Assembly: GCF_040126055.1 (NCBI RefSeq)
Contig: NZ_CP143541.1
Coordinates: 3,348,001 to 3,412,000 of the forward strand
Source: Pseudalkalibacillus sp. SCS-8
GTDB lineage: Bacteria; Bacillota; Bacilli; Bacillales; Fictibacillaceae
DNA length: 64,000 nucleotides
Direction of reading: 5' to 3'
Shown here: positions 50,690 through 60,376 of the stretch, in pieces
Position numbering within the stretch: the stretch's first letter is position 1
Layout of the letters: each line of letters starts with the position of its first letter
Position numbers and translations under genes: made by a program
The notes under the pieces: model-generated
Databases searched by the model: none
Told to the model about the DNA's origin: nothing
The model's input: only the letters and a program-made list of their open reading frames with translations

Positions 50690-52212
50690 ACGCTCGCCCC
50701 CTTACCTGCCATCATGGCATTGATCGTAAGGTGCAACAGATCGGACAGGACGGCCGGGTATACACCGATTAAAATGATGAACGCTGTCAGGATCAATGCT
50801 GGAAGCCACTCGACAAAACGGCCTTCCTTGATCGAAACCAACGTTTCCTTTGTTTCTCCGAAAGTAATCGTCAACACAGCTCGGAGAATATATACAGCAG
50901 TCAAAATGATTCCGAGTGTCCCGATTGCTGCTAATACCGGCTCCTCTTTAAACAAGCCGAGGAATGCCATGAATTCACTGACGAATCCAGACATACCCGG
51001 AAGACCGAGTGAAGCCAGCCCTCCTGCAAGTAAAAATCCTGCAGTGATCGGCATGACTTTCGAAAGCCCGCCTAAATGGGTGATCAACGATGTTCCTGTA
51101 CGCTGATAGATCAATCCGACGAGGAAGAACAACAATGCTGAGATCAATCCGTGAGAGATGACCTGGAACATCGCTCCCTGCACGCCGACTTCATTCAAGC
51201 TGGCCAGACCGATCAGCACGATTCCCATGTGGGACACACTGGAGTAGGCCAGAACTTTTTTGAAATCGATTTGGACGAAGGCGATGAACGCCCCGTACAA
51301 CAGGTTGATGACACCGAGTAAGGCGATCCAGAAGGCGATTTTGTCAAATTCACCCGGGAAGAAGCCCATTCCGAATTGATACAACCCGTATGCACCGATC
51401 TTCAATAGGATCCCTGAGTGGATCATGACAATCGATGGTGGTGCCTGTACGTGGACCTGGAGCATCCACGTATGTAGAGGTACAATCGGTAGCTTGACGC
51501 CTAGGGCTACGAGCAGTGCAATCAGTAATCCGAGACGGAAGTTCTCTCCGATATACATCCGCTCAAGCATTTCCGGCGGCTGGCTCAGATAAGCCGATAA
51601 GCCGGTGAAGTTCATCGTTCCCGCCTTCATGAACAGGATGATGAAGACGATCAGCAAGATCGCTGAACCTAATCCGTTATAGATCAAGAAGCTGTACGCC
51701 GCTTTTTCTTTATCCAAGTAACCCCATCTTCCGATCAGGAAAAAGGTTGGAATCAATGTGATTTCGAAAAAGATGAAAAACAGCAGCAGGTTTTGGGAAG
51801 CGAATACACCCAGCATGCCGATTTCAAGGAGAAGGAAGAGCATAAAATACCCTTTCCACTCTGCTTTAATCCAAACGGATGCCGCAGCTGCCAGTGTCGA
51901 AACAACCGCTGTCAACAACAGGAGCAAAACAGTCAGGCCACTCACACCAAGGTCATAGCTGATCGTGAAGTCATTCCCATTCGGGAGGCCAGGGATATGG
52001 AAATTGATCCAGTTGTATTGTTCAGCGAATTGCAATGCTTCCTTCGCTTTATCAAAACCGACGTATACAATAATCGCCAACGCGAGTGGCAGCAATGTCG
52101 CTAACAGACCGACTGTCTTAATCACCATCTCTTCATTTTTCGGAACGAAGAGAAGAACGATGATGCCAACAAGCGGGGAGAAGATGAGTGCAGATAGCAG
52201 TATGGAATCCAT
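50686..52212 (-). CDS. nuoM: NADH-quinone oxidoreductase subunit M
   Basis: The 508-residue antiporter-like membrane subunit has about 14 helices and motifs LPLHTWMLQVHVQAP (here PIVPLHTWMLQVHVQ), FEITLIPTFFLIG and SSVSHMGIVLIG. Start ATG 52212 shares one base with the nuoL stop (TAATG). Its stop overlaps nuoN. Confidence 0.95.
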   Translation of the reverse strand: MDSILLSALIFSPLVGIIVLLFVPKNEEMVIKTVGLLATLLPLALAIIVYVGFDKAKEALQFAEQYNWINFHIPGLPNGNDFTISYDLGVSGLTVLLLLLTAVVSTLAAAASVWIKAEWKGYFMLFLLLEIGMLGVFASQNLLLFFIFFEITLIPTFFLIGRWGYLDKEKAAYSFLIYNGLGSAILLIVFIILFMKAGTMNFTGLSAYLSQPPEMLERMYIGENFRLGLLIALLVALGVKLPIVPLHTWMLQVHVQAPPSIVMIHSGILLKIGAYGLYQFGMGFFPGEFDKIAFWIALLGVINLLYGAFIAFVQIDFKKVLAYSSVSHMGIVLIGLASLNEVGVQGAMFQVISHGLISALLFFLVGLIYQRTGTSLITHLGGLSKVMPITAGFLLAGGLASLGLPGMSGFVSEFMAFLGLFKEEPVLAAIGTLGIILTAVYILRAVLTITFGETKETLVSIKEGRFVEWLPALILTAFIILIGVYPAVLSDLLHLTINAMMAGKGASV

Positions 52213-54074
52213 TATGTCAAATACCCCCCTAACCAAGCAGCGATCAATAATAGGAACGCCATTCCGGCAAATGCGACAGCGCCGTAGGTTTGAACCTGAC
52301 CGTCATGCGCTTTCGATCCAAGCTTACTTGTAAATGCGACAAGGCTTGAAACGAGCTGGACGAGGCCCTCGACGACGAAACGGTCGACATAGTACCAGAG
52401 ATAGCTAAAGCCTCTCGTGCCTTTCACAAAGCTATAATCATACGTTTCATCGATGAAATATTTATTCAATAAGATGTAATGAAAATCCGGAGCTGACTCT
52501 GAAAGTCTTGCTACTTTCTTCTTTACATAGACGAGCCAAGCCATCAAAATCCCGAATAGCGATACACCAGTCGCTACGATCGGTATCCACCAATGCGCTT
52601 CGTGGTGATGCACATCAATGTATGGGTTCTGCCCGAGGTAATCTCCGAGTAAGCCAGCCATCGGCGTATTGATATACCCTGCAATGACCGCAAGGATTCC
52701 GAGGACGATCATCGGAAAAACCATTACCCCTGGTGATTCATGAACTTTCAGCTTCTTATCCGTATTGCGCGATTCGCCTGTGAAGACGAGGAAGAACAAC
52801 CGGAACATATAGAACGCTGTCAAAAAGGCTGCGACCACCGCGACCCAGAACAATCCGTATCGCCCATCGGCATAAGTTGAAGCTAATATTTCATCCTTAC
52901 TGAAAAATCCAGATAGCAGTGGTACACCTGAAATCGCCATCGCACCAATCAAGAACAGCGGTGCCGTCCATTTCATCTTCTTCCACAAGCCACCCATCTC
53001 ATGGATGTTCTGTGTATGTACCGCATGAATGACACTACCTGCTGCAAGGAACAGTAACGCCTTGAAAAACGCATGGGTCGTCAGGTGGAAAATTCCTGCG
53101 ACATAACCGGATGAACCGAGTGCGAGCATCATGTACCCGAGCTGACTGACGGTCGAATAGGCCAATACACGCTTGATATCCGCTTGTGCAAGCCCGATTG
53201 TCGCGGCGAAAATCGCGGTGAATCCACCGACGACCGCTACTGTCGTCATCGCTGTTTCAGACGCTTCGAACAACGGGAACATCGCAGCGACTAAATACAC
53301 ACCAGCAGCAACCATCGTAGCGGCGTGAATCAATGCGGAAACCGGCGTCGGACCTTCCATCGCGTCCGGTAACCAAGTATGTAACGGGAATTGACCTGAT
53401 TTCCCCATTGCCCCGACAAAGATGAGAATCGCTGTGAGCGTAATCCATCCTTCTGATATATCGCCTGCCGATACGGCGTCAAAAATGACGTCGAGCTCAA
53501 AGCTTCCGACCTGCCAGAACAAAAGAATCATGCCGATGAACAAGCCGACATCCCCGATACGCGTCATAATGAACGCTTTCTTCGCAGCTTCTCGTGCATC
53601 CCTTTTATAAAAGTAATATCCGATCAACAGGAATGAACCGACACCGACGAGCTCCCAAAAGATATAGAGCTGAAGCAGGTTCGGGGAGATGACGAGCCCG
53701 AGCATGGCGAAGGTGAATAATCCTAAGTAAGCGAAAAAGATCGGGAACCGTTCATCACCATGCATGTAGCCTTTCGAATACACTTGTACTAAAAAGCTCA
53801 CAAGCGATACGATCACGAGCATCAATGCGTTCAGCGGATTGATGACATATCCGACCGTAAGTACCATATCGCCTATTGCTAGCCATTCCATCGTTTCTTT
53901 TACGGATTCTCCACCCCACTGCCCTGCAAAAATGACGACAGAAAGGATGAGAGATCCAAGTGTCAATAATGAGCCGACAAGTGCTGATGCCTCTTTCAAC
54001 CTACGACCAAACAATAAGAGAAGGACGAAGGATAGAAGCGGTAATACAGGTATGAGCCAAATGATTGGATTCAT
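52212..54074 (-). CDS. nuoL: NADH-quinone oxidoreductase subunit L
   Basis: The 620-residue protein is the most distal proton-pumping subunit, with about 16 helices and the C-terminal lateral helix. Motifs: FWELVGVGSFLLIGYY, FPLHTWLPDAMEGPTPVSALIHAATMVAAG (in parts) and YSTVSQLGYMMLALG. GGAGGTCG precedes the ATG; 16 bases from the nuoK stop. Confidence 0.95.
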   Translation of the reverse strand: MNPIIWLIPVLPLLSFVLLLLFGRRLKEASALVGSLLTLGSLILSVVIFAGQWGGESVKETMEWLAIGDMVLTVGYVINPLNALMLVIVSLVSFLVQVYSKGYMHGDERFPIFFAYLGLFTFAMLGLVISPNLLQLYIFWELVGVGSFLLIGYYFYKRDAREAAKKAFIMTRIGDVGLFIGMILLFWQVGSFELDVIFDAVSAGDISEGWITLTAILIFVGAMGKSGQFPLHTWLPDAMEGPTPVSALIHAATMVAAGVYLVAAMFPLFEASETAMTTVAVVGGFTAIFAATIGLAQADIKRVLAYSTVSQLGYMMLALGSSGYVAGIFHLTTHAFFKALLFLAAGSVIHAVHTQNIHEMGGLWKKMKWTAPLFLIGAMAISGVPLLSGFFSKDEILASTYADGRYGLFWVAVVAAFLTAFYMFRLFFLVFTGESRNTDKKLKVHESPGVMVFPMIVLGILAVIAGYINTPMAGLLGDYLGQNPYIDVHHHEAHWWIPIVATGVSLFGILMAWLVYVKKKVARLSESAPDFHYILLNKYFIDETYDYSFVKGTRGFSYLWYYVDRFVVEGLVQLVSSLVAFTSKLGSKAHDGQVQTYGAVAFAGMAFLLLIAAWLGGYLT

Positions 54075-54090
54075 TGTTTCGACCTCCTCC

Positions 54091-54405
54091 TTATCGTTTC
54101 AAGATGTTCATTTCATCAACATTTACTGTCTTACGGTTACGGTAAAGGGCGATGAGGATCGCAAGCCCTACCGCAGCTTCAGCAGCAGCGACGGTAATTG
54201 TAAACAAGGAAAAAATTTGTCCGGTTATTCCCGGATTGATGCCGTATTTCGCGAATGCGACGAGATTGATGTTCACGGCATTCAACATCAATTCGATCGA
54301 GATCAGCACGATGACCGCATTCCTTTTCGTCAACGCCCCGAACAATCCGATACAGAATAGGATGAGTGCAAGGACGAGATAGACGGACAAAGGTACACTA
54401 CTCAT
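54091..54405 (-). CDS. nuoK: NADH-quinone oxidoreductase subunit K
   Basis: The 104-residue protein has three helices, with the family signature [16 protein letters not shown] and [19 protein letters not shown], including the buried Glu residues of the proton path. ATG 54405 follows AAGGAGG and overlaps the nuoJ stop by 8 bases. A longer frame (54468) would translate that site. Confidence 0.93.
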   Translation of the reverse strand: MSSVPLSVYLVLALILFCIGLFGALTKRNAVIVLISIELMLNAVNINLVAFAKYGINPGITGQIFSLFTITVAAAEAAVGLAILIALYRNRKTVNVDEMNILKR

Positions 54406-54916
54406 GATCCTCTGCCTCCTTTTCATCATCACGCTTCGCCAATACGATTGCTCCGACAAGCGCAACAAGCAACAGGACCGACGTCAACTCGAACGGGATG
54501 ACGTATTTTGAATAAAGTTCAATCCCGATCTTTTCGGCGTTATCGATATGAAGGTCCTCAGCCTGTCCCCCGAGAGATAAATCATTGATTTGGAAGAACA
54601 TGATGACGAAGAAGACGCCGATACCGGATAAAACCATGATCAACCTTGGAAGCCCGATTTTCGATTCTGTCTTATCATCATGTCGGGTAAGCATAATCCC
54701 GAACAGCATGATAATCGTGATCGCGCCCGAATAGATCAAAATTTGGACGAATGCGAGAAATTCAGCTGAAAGCATGATATAAAGTCCCGCAATCGATAAA
54801 AATGTGAAAACGAGCGCGATGACCATATGCACAACCTTCGTCAGGTTCAGCATGAGGACACCGCTCGCAATCGCCACGAGAGCGAGGATGAAGAATAAGA
54901 TCAATTCACCATTCAT
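54398..54916 (-). CDS. nuoJ: NADH-quinone oxidoreductase subunit J
   Basis: The 172-residue membrane subunit has five helices and [22 protein letters not shown], the TM3 pi-bulge region. ATG overlaps the nuoI stop by four bases (ATGA). Confidence 0.93.
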   Translation of the reverse strand: MNGELILFFILALVAIASGVLMLNLTKVVHMVIALVFTFLSIAGLYIMLSAEFLAFVQILIYSGAITIIMLFGIMLTRHDDKTESKIGLPRLIMVLSGIGVFFVIMFFQINDLSLGGQAEDLHIDNAEKIGIELYSKYVIPFELTSVLLLVALVGAIVLAKRDDEKEAEDHE

Positions 54917-55332
54917 GCCTTATTCTCCCTTCGCACATTCTTATCGTTTTCATCCAGCCACTCCAGGTTCTTGAATAATTCATCCCGGCTATATTCCGCA
55001 AGCTCGAAATTGTTCGTCATGACGATGGCTTCTGTCGGACATACCTCTGTACAAAGGTCACAGAGGATGCAGATTTCAAAATTGATATCATACGTATCGA
55101 TGATTTTCCCCTTCTTGTTCGGATCGGGGTGCTTTTTACCGGTCAATTCGATACAGTCGGTCGGACAAATGCTGGCACATTGGTTACATACGATACATTT
55201 TTCCGGATAAAACTTTTGGATTCCACGGAATCGGTCTGGCATTTCGATCGGTTCATCCGGATATGAATACGTGACATTCTGCTTCGTTAAATTTTTGAGT
55301 GTGTATTTTAACCCTTTTACGAGTCCTTTCAT
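54913..55332 (-). CDS. nuoI: NADH-quinone oxidoreductase subunit I (2 x 4Fe-4S)
   Basis: The 139-residue protein carries two 4Fe-4S clusters (N6a/N6b) bound by CIVCNQCASICPTDCIEL and CILCDLCTEVCPTEAI. It passes electrons to NuoB. In complexes without NuoEFG this protein is near the expected docking site of an external donor such as ferredoxin. Confidence 0.95.
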   Translation of the reverse strand: MKGLVKGLKYTLKNLTKQNVTYSYPDEPIEMPDRFRGIQKFYPEKCIVCNQCASICPTDCIELTGKKHPDPNKKGKIIDTYDINFEICILCDLCTEVCPTEAIVMTNNFELAEYSRDELFKNLEWLDENDKNVRRENKA

Positions 55333-55345
55333 GGTAATCCCTCCG

Positions 55346-56347
55346 TTAGAACCAGATTTCCTTAATCACCGCGCTGATGAAAATGTTGAGCAAGGCTAAC
55401 GGCAATAATACTTTCCATCCAAATGACATAAGCTGATCTGCTCGTAAACGTGGTAATGTTGCACGTATCCAGATCATGACAAAGACGATGAAACTGAACT
55501 TGATCGCAAACCAGATGACGCCTGGAATGAATTCGAGGAACGGAATCGGGTTCCATCCTCCGAGAAATAGAATCGTCGTGATGGAAGCCATCGCAAACAG
55601 GTAAACGTATTCGGTGAGCATGAAAAAGGCCCATCTGAATCCTGAATACTCGACGTGGTAACCTGCAACAAGCTCCGACTCAGCCTCAGGTAAATCGAAT
55701 GGCGTACGGTTCAGCTCAGCGACCGAAGCGATGATGAAGATGAAAAACGCTAACGGCTGAACGAACAAGTAGGCGAGATTTTTCTGTGCTTCGACAATTT
55801 CAACAAGGTTCAAGCTGCCGGTTAACAGGATGATACCAATGACCGACATGACAAGTGGCACTTCATAGGAAATCATTTGGGCCGCCGATCGCATTCCACC
55901 AAGCAATGCGTATTTGTTGTTCGATGCCCAGCCGCCCATCAGGATTCCGACTGTGGAAATGCCGGAAATCGCAATATAATACAGCAATCCGATCCCGATA
56001 TCGGAGAACTTCAAGCTTTCAGAGAACGGAAGAACCGCAAGCACCATGAATGCTGGTGCAAAAGCGATGATCGGCGCCAGGATGAAGAGTGGTCGATCGG
56101 CCGCTTTCGGAATCGTGTCTTCCTTTAATAAAAGCTTCAGAACGTCAGCGACGGTTTGTAAGAGTCCAAGCGGTCCGCCGACCCGGTTCGGGCCGACACG
56201 GAGCTGCATGAACCCGATCACCTTCCGCTCTGCTAAAATTGCGTAGGTGACGAATCCGAGAACCATCATTAAGAGACCTGCGCCTAATGCAAAAAAGATC
56301 AACGTATTCAGGTAGGATGGTGCTGAGTAGAGAAGATTTTCAATCAT
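55346..56347 (-). CDS. nuoH: NADH-quinone oxidoreductase subunit H
   Basis: The 333-residue membrane subunit forms part of the quinone tunnel. It has eight helices and RVGPNRVGGPLGLLQTVADVLKLLLKED (in parts), ELNRTPFDLPEAESELVAGY (in parts) and RATLPRLRADQLMSFGWK (in parts). ATG 56347 has GAGGTGG; the TTG at 56350 is less likely. TGATG overlap with nuoD. Confidence 0.95.
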   Translation of the reverse strand: MIENLLYSAPSYLNTLIFFALGAGLLMMVLGFVTYAILAERKVIGFMQLRVGPNRVGGPLGLLQTVADVLKLLLKEDTIPKAADRPLFILAPIIAFAPAFMVLAVLPFSESLKFSDIGIGLLYYIAISGISTVGILMGGWASNNKYALLGGMRSAAQMISYEVPLVMSVIGIILLTGSLNLVEIVEAQKNLAYLFVQPLAFFIFIIASVAELNRTPFDLPEAESELVAGYHVEYSGFRWAFFMLTEYVYLFAMASITTILFLGGWNPIPFLEFIPGVIWFAIKFSFIVFVMIWIRATLPRLRADQLMSFGWKVLLPLALLNIFISAVIKEIWF

Positions 56348-57447
56348 CAACCATCCACCTCCCCGAGGACGATGTCAATACCGCCAAGAATCGTGATGAG
56401 GTTCGCGATATTTTCGCCTTCCAGCAGCTTCGGTAAAATCTGCAGATTATAGAAGGATGGCCGTCTGAACTTCAGGCGGTATGGCTCCTTCTTCCCTTGC
56501 GACGCGATGTAACAGCCGATTTCACCCCGAGGCGATTCGATCCGTACATACGTTTCACCGGCTGGTGGCTTGATGATCCGTGGCACCTTCGCCATGATGT
56601 CCCCTTCCGATGGGAACTGCTCGACGGCTTGTTCGATGATTTTCAACGATTCTTCAATTTCCGCCATTCTACATTTGTAGCGAGACCAAGCGTCTCCTTC
56701 ATCAAAAACAGGAACGTCGAAGTCAAAACGGTCATAAAGAGAATATGGTTCTTTCTTACGTAAATCCCAATCCACCCCTGTACAGCGGAGGTTCGCGCCA
56801 CTCAACGAGTAGGAAAAAGCGTCTTCCCGTGTATACTTGCCAATACCTTTTACACGGTTCAAGAAAATTTCGTTTCCACTGATCAGGTCGTGATAGCCTG
56901 CAAGCTGTGTACGCATATGCGGAACGAAATCGCGGACCTTTTCAATCCATCCTTCCGGCGCATCCCATTTCACTCCGCCGACCCGCATATAATTGAACGT
57001 CAGGCGGGCTCCTGAAATTTCATTCAGCATATTGATGATCATTTCACGTTCCCTGAACGCGTAAAGGAACGGGCTCATCGCCCCGATATCCAGTAAATAT
57101 GTACCGAACCAGACGAGATGACTTGCGACTCTTCCAAGCTCCATGACAAGGACCCGCAAATAATCAGCTCGTTCTGGAATTTCCATCTCCATCATCGTTT
57201 CTACAGCGTGACAGATGATGTAATTGTTCGTCATCGCCGATAAGTAATCCATCCGATCTGTATACGGGATGATCTGTGTATATTGGAGATCCTCCGCCAG
57301 CTTCTCCGTACCACGATGGAGGTAACCGATGACCGGTGTCGCTTCCTTTATGATCTCACCGTCGATCTTCAGGACGATACGGAAAACACCGTGGGTACTC
57401 GGATGCTGAGGACCGACATTGAGGAGCATTTCTTCAGTACGAATCAT
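56347..57447 (-). CDS. nuoD: NADH-quinone oxidoreductase subunit D
   Basis: The 366-residue peripheral subunit builds the quinone pocket with NuoB. Motifs: LNVGPQHPSTHGVFRIVLKIDG (in parts), GYLHRGTEKLAE, DYLSAMTNNYI and SLSGANLRCTGVDWDLRK (in parts). It lies only four bases downstream of nuoC. Confidence 0.95.
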   Translation of the reverse strand: MIRTEEMLLNVGPQHPSTHGVFRIVLKIDGEIIKEATPVIGYLHRGTEKLAEDLQYTQIIPYTDRMDYLSAMTNNYIICHAVETMMEMEIPERADYLRVLVMELGRVASHLVWFGTYLLDIGAMSPFLYAFREREMIINMLNEISGARLTFNYMRVGGVKWDAPEGWIEKVRDFVPHMRTQLAGYHDLISGNEIFLNRVKGIGKYTREDAFSYSLSGANLRCTGVDWDLRKKEPYSLYDRFDFDVPVFDEGDAWSRYKCRMAEIEESLKIIEQAVEQFPSEGDIMAKVPRIIKPPAGETYVRIESPRGEIGCYIASQGKKEPYRLKFRRPSFYNLQILPKLLEGENIANLITILGGIDIVLGEVDG

Positions 57448-57450
57448 AGG

Positions 57451-58680
57451 TTACACCTCCACATCATATGGTTCATAATCTTTTCGCATCGGATAGCCGA
57501 CCCAATCATCCGGCATGAGGATCCTTTTCAGGTTCGGATGCCCTGTAAAATGTATGCCGAGTAAGTCGTATGCTTCCCGCTCCGGCCAGTTTGCCCCTGC
57601 CCATATCGGTGTGAGCGAAGCAGCTTCAGGCTGTTCTCTGTCGACCTTCACCTTCAATGCGACGGGCTGGTTGTTTTTAAATGAATACAAGTGGGTATAG
57701 ATTTCCATGTGTGTTTCAAAATCGGTTCCGTGCAGTTCACTTACATACTCGAAATAAAGCTGTTCATTGAAACGCATGAATTCAGCCAGCTTATAATAGC
57801 TTTCACGTTTCGCGACGAGTGTTGGTACATCTTTCGCCAAACGGTTGATATAAGCGTCTTCCAGGATGTCATCGCCAAGGTTATCCTTTATGACCTTGAC
57901 GTACTTGTCTAGGAGGGGTTGATTCGGTGATGGCTTTTCTTCGTCTGGCTCAGATTCTGCTTTCGCAGCTCCTGCAGTCCCTTGCTTCGCTTTTGCAGCG
58001 GCAGCGGCTTTTGCTTTCGCCTTGGCAGCAGCGATCGCCTTAGCTTTTTCATCATCTGGTGAGCCGCCTGATTTAGCAGCTTTTGCTTTCGCAGCAGCAG
58101 CAGCCTTCGCTTTGGCGGCAGCAATCGCTTTCGCTTTTTCATCATCGGAAGCGCCACCCGATGCTTGAGCTTTCGCTTTCGCAGCGGCAGCAGCTTTGGC
58201 TTTTGCAGCAGCTGCGGCTTTCACCTTGGCTGCAGCGGCAGCTTTTGCCTTTTCGTCCGCAGGTGCATCTGTTTGAGTAGAGGATTCTTCAGCCTCTTTC
58301 GCTGCCTTCTTCTCAGCAGCCTTGCGCTTTGCCTCTTCTACTGCTTTACGTTTCGCTTCCGCTTTCTCTTCTTCTGTCATCTCGGAAAACGGTTTTTCGG
58401 CACCGGGCGGTTCAGCGGACTCTGCCGCTTCCTTCGCTGCCTTCTTCTCAGCAGCCTTGCGCTTCGCCTCTTCTACTGCTTTGCGCTTCGCTTCCGCTTT
58501 CTCTTCTGGTGTCATTTCGGAGAACGGTTTTTCGGCAGCGGGCGGTTCAGCGGATTCTGCCGCTTCCTTTGCCGCCTTCTTCTCAGCAGCCTTGCGCTTC
58601 GCCTCTTCTACTGCTTTACGCTTCGCTTCTGCTTTCTCTTCTGGTGTCATTTCGGAGAATGGCTTTTCTTGATCGCTCAT
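57451..58680 (-). CDS. nuoC: NADH-quinone oxidoreductase subunit C with long repeat extension
   Basis: The 409-residue product has its NuoC core only in the last 155 residues: [66 protein letters not shown] (in parts), [19 protein letters not shown] (in parts). The first 250 are an extension: three 45-residue repeats starting KPFSEMT(P/E)EEKAEA, then Ala/Lys-rich stretches ([12 protein letters not shown]) interrupted by short S/G/D linkers. Such extensions occur in some Bacillaceae NuoC. ATG overlaps the nuoB stop by four bases. Confidence 0.93.
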   Translation of the reverse strand: MSDQEKPFSEMTPEEKAEAKRKAVEEAKRKAAEKKAAKEAAESAEPPAAEKPFSEMTPEEKAEAKRKAVEEAKRKAAEKKAAKEAAESAEPPGAEKPFSEMTEEEKAEAKRKAVEEAKRKAAEKKAAKEAEESSTQTDAPADEKAKAAAAAKVKAAAAAKAKAAAAAKAKAQASGGASDDEKAKAIAAAKAKAAAAAKAKAAKSGGSPDDEKAKAIAAAKAKAKAAAAAKAKQGTAGAAKAESEPDEEKPSPNQPLLDKYVKVIKDNLGDDILEDAYINRLAKDVPTLVAKRESYYKLAEFMRFNEQLYFEYVSELHGTDFETHMEIYTHLYSFKNNQPVALKVKVDREQPEAASLTPIWAGANWPEREAYDLLGIHFTGHPNLKRILMPDDWVGYPMRKDYEPYDVEV

Positions 58681-59195
58681 TTATCGGTCACCCGCTTTCC
58701 AGTCTTAGCTTCATAGCGGATTTTTTCTTGTAGTTTATTAATTCCATAGATCAGTGCTGCTGGATTTGGAGGGCATCCAGGAATATAAACATCGACAGGG
58801 ACGATCTGGTCGACCCCTTTTACAACGGCATAGGATTTTATGTATGGTCCACCTGCTGTGGCGCATGAACCCATGGCAATGACCCATTTCGGTTCAGGCA
58901 TTTGATCATATAGGCGCTTCAAAACAGGCGCCATTTTTTTCGTAACGGTACCGGATACGATCATCACGTCTGATTGTCGAGGGGAAGTACGGAATATGGA
59001 GCCGAAGCGGTCTAAGTCATAATGTGACGCGCCTGTCCCCATCATTTCGATGGCACAACAAGCTAACCCGAACGTGAGCGGCCATAACGAGTTACTACGC
59101 GCCCAAGCCTTCACCTGTTCGAGTGTGACAAAAAAGACATTCTTCTGAAGCTCTTGATGCTCTTGTGGGGAGATATCTTCTAATCTTACATCCAT
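58677..59195 (-). CDS. nuoB: NADH-quinone oxidoreductase subunit B
   Basis: The 172-residue subunit holds cluster N2. Cys ligands are in [24 protein letters not shown] and [11 protein letters not shown], all present. ATG 59195 with GAAGGTG; ATG 59216 is less likely. The start overlaps the end of nuoA by ten bases. Confidence 0.95.
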   Translation of the reverse strand: MDVRLEDISPQEHQELQKNVFFVTLEQVKAWARSNSLWPLTFGLACCAIEMMGTGASHYDLDRFGSIFRTSPRQSDVMIVSGTVTKKMAPVLKRLYDQMPEPKWVIAMGSCATAGGPYIKSYAVVKGVDQIVPVDVYIPGCPPNPAALIYGINKLQEKIRYEAKTGKRVTDK

Positions 59196-59560
59196 TTTAA
59201 CACCTTCTTCTTCCACGCATAGATGAGTCCGATCAATAACATAACGATGAAGATCGTCATTTCAATCAAGGCAAAAATCCCGAGTTTTTCATACGCGACA
59301 GCCCATGGGTAGAGGAAAACCGTCTCGACATCGAAAATGACGAACAGTAAGGCGAAAATATAATAGCGGACATTGTATTGGACCCAGCTCTGATGAAAAG
59401 GCTCTATACCACTTTCATAAGTTGTCTGTTTCTCTTTGGTTGGCTTGGTCGGCCGCAGCAGTTTTCCAGCTGTCAATGCGACCACGGGTAAAAGAATTCC
59501 TAAGAGCAGGAACATGAGGACGACCAGATAATTGTTTTGATACAAGTGATAGAGCTCCAT
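59186..59560 (-). CDS. nuoA: NADH-quinone oxidoreductase subunit A
   Basis: The 124-residue membrane subunit has three helices and the signature [21 protein letters not shown] (in parts) and [13 protein letters not shown]. First gene of the 11-gene operon. ATG 59560 with GGGAGG; a promoter lies 65 bp upstream. Confidence 0.95.
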   Translation of the reverse strand: MELYHLYQNNYLVVLMFLLLGILLPVVALTAGKLLRPTKPTKEKQTTYESGIEPFHQSWVQYNVRYYIFALLFVIFDVETVFLYPWAVAYEKLGIFALIEMTIFIVMLLIGLIYAWKKKVLKWM

Positions 59561-59610
59561 ATGTACCTCCCGATCTGTCAAACATTATTATTGTTAGAAA
59601 GTTTTCAAAA

Positions 59611-59625
59611 TTGTAATCGTTATCA
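59611..59625. promoter_or_regulatory. Candidate Fur-type box at the nuo transcription start
   Basis: TGATAAC-G-ATTACAA read on the minus strand, a 7-1-7 layout with 11 of 14 positions as in the Fur consensus TGATAAT-N-ATTATCA. It begins directly after the -10. Weak without further data. Confidence 0.35.
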
Positions 59626-59654
59626 ATTATACCAAATACCATTTTGGGTGTCGA
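59626..59654 (-). promoter_or_regulatory. Promoter of the nuo operon
   Basis: -35 TCGACA (59654-59649), 17-base spacer, -10 TATAAT (59631-59626). Close to the sigma-A consensus and placed 65 bp from the nuoA start. Confidence 0.75.
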
Positions 59655-59807
59655 CACGATGTATGGGAATGACTACCATTGTATTCAAAAGTCACCGGAA
59701 CTTATGCCCATGCTGTTCAAAGGAACCGGTACATCGCGCATCCATTACCATTATCGGTTACTTTTCACTTATTTTTACCTATGAACCTGAAAATCTTTCA
59801 TATGGAA

Positions 59808-59847
59808 AAGGAAGAGCTGCTCCGGCAGATGGAGCAGTCTCTTCCTT
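59808..59847 (-). terminator. Terminator of the ggt-chr operon
   Basis: Minus-strand AAGGAAGAG-A-CTGCTCC / GGAGCAG-C-TCTTCCTT stem with a 7-nt loop; overlaps the stop codon of the last chromate transporter gene. T-run is short. Confidence 0.7.
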
Positions 59848-60376
59848 ATAAAAAGACACCACCGTAAACAAGGGCTCCCATGATTACGAAAGCCGGGTGG
59901 ATTTTGAGTTTTTCGAGGAACAAATAGCTAGCTGCTAGTAATGCGACGGTTTGTATCGCTCCGGATCCTTCATAGGAACTGATAAAAAATTGATAGGCCA
60001 TCACACCGAGCAGAACAGCAATCGCCGGTCTCACCGTAATCGTCATCCGCTTCACTTTTTCCGAATCCTTATATTTCATTAGTACTTTCAAAAGAACAAT
60101 CATCAATAGAAGTGAAGGAGCGATCGTGGCAAAAACTCCTACGAAAGCGCCGAGCCATCCAGCTTGCTCAAATCCGATATAGCCTGCCATTTTTGTCGCG
60201 ATCGGACCTGGCAGCGCATTTCCGAGTGCGAGCACTTCACTGAACTCCTCAGTCGACATCCATTCATAGCGGTCGACAACCTCATTTTCGACTAACGGTA
60301 TTGAAGCTGGTCCGCCACCGTAACCAAGGATCCCAGGGATGAAGAAGGCGAGGAAAATTTGCCAATAAAGGATCAT
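59846..60376 (-). CDS. Chromate transporter subunit (short-chain CHR)
   Basis: The 176-residue membrane protein is one half of a two-gene chromate/anion transporter. It has GYGGGPASIPLVENEVV and LGNALPGPIATKMAGYIGF, the CHR family motifs, and about six helices. Its start overlaps the stop of the other half by four bases, so the two are made together. Export of chromate is by family; other anions are possible. Confidence 0.88.
   Translation of the reverse strand: MILYWQIFLAFFIPGILGYGGGPASIPLVENEVVDRYEWMSTEEFSEVLALGNALPGPIATKMAGYIGFEQAGWLGAFVGVFATIAPSLLLMIVLLKVLMKYKDSEKVKRMTITVRPAIAVLLGVMAYQFFISSYEGSGAIQTVALLAASYLFLEKLKIHPAFVIMGALVYGGVFL

Noticed and set aside
58165..58733. Long plus-strand frames opposite nuoC
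   Set aside because: Shadow of the Ala/Lys/Glu repeats; no ribosome site and low-complexity product.
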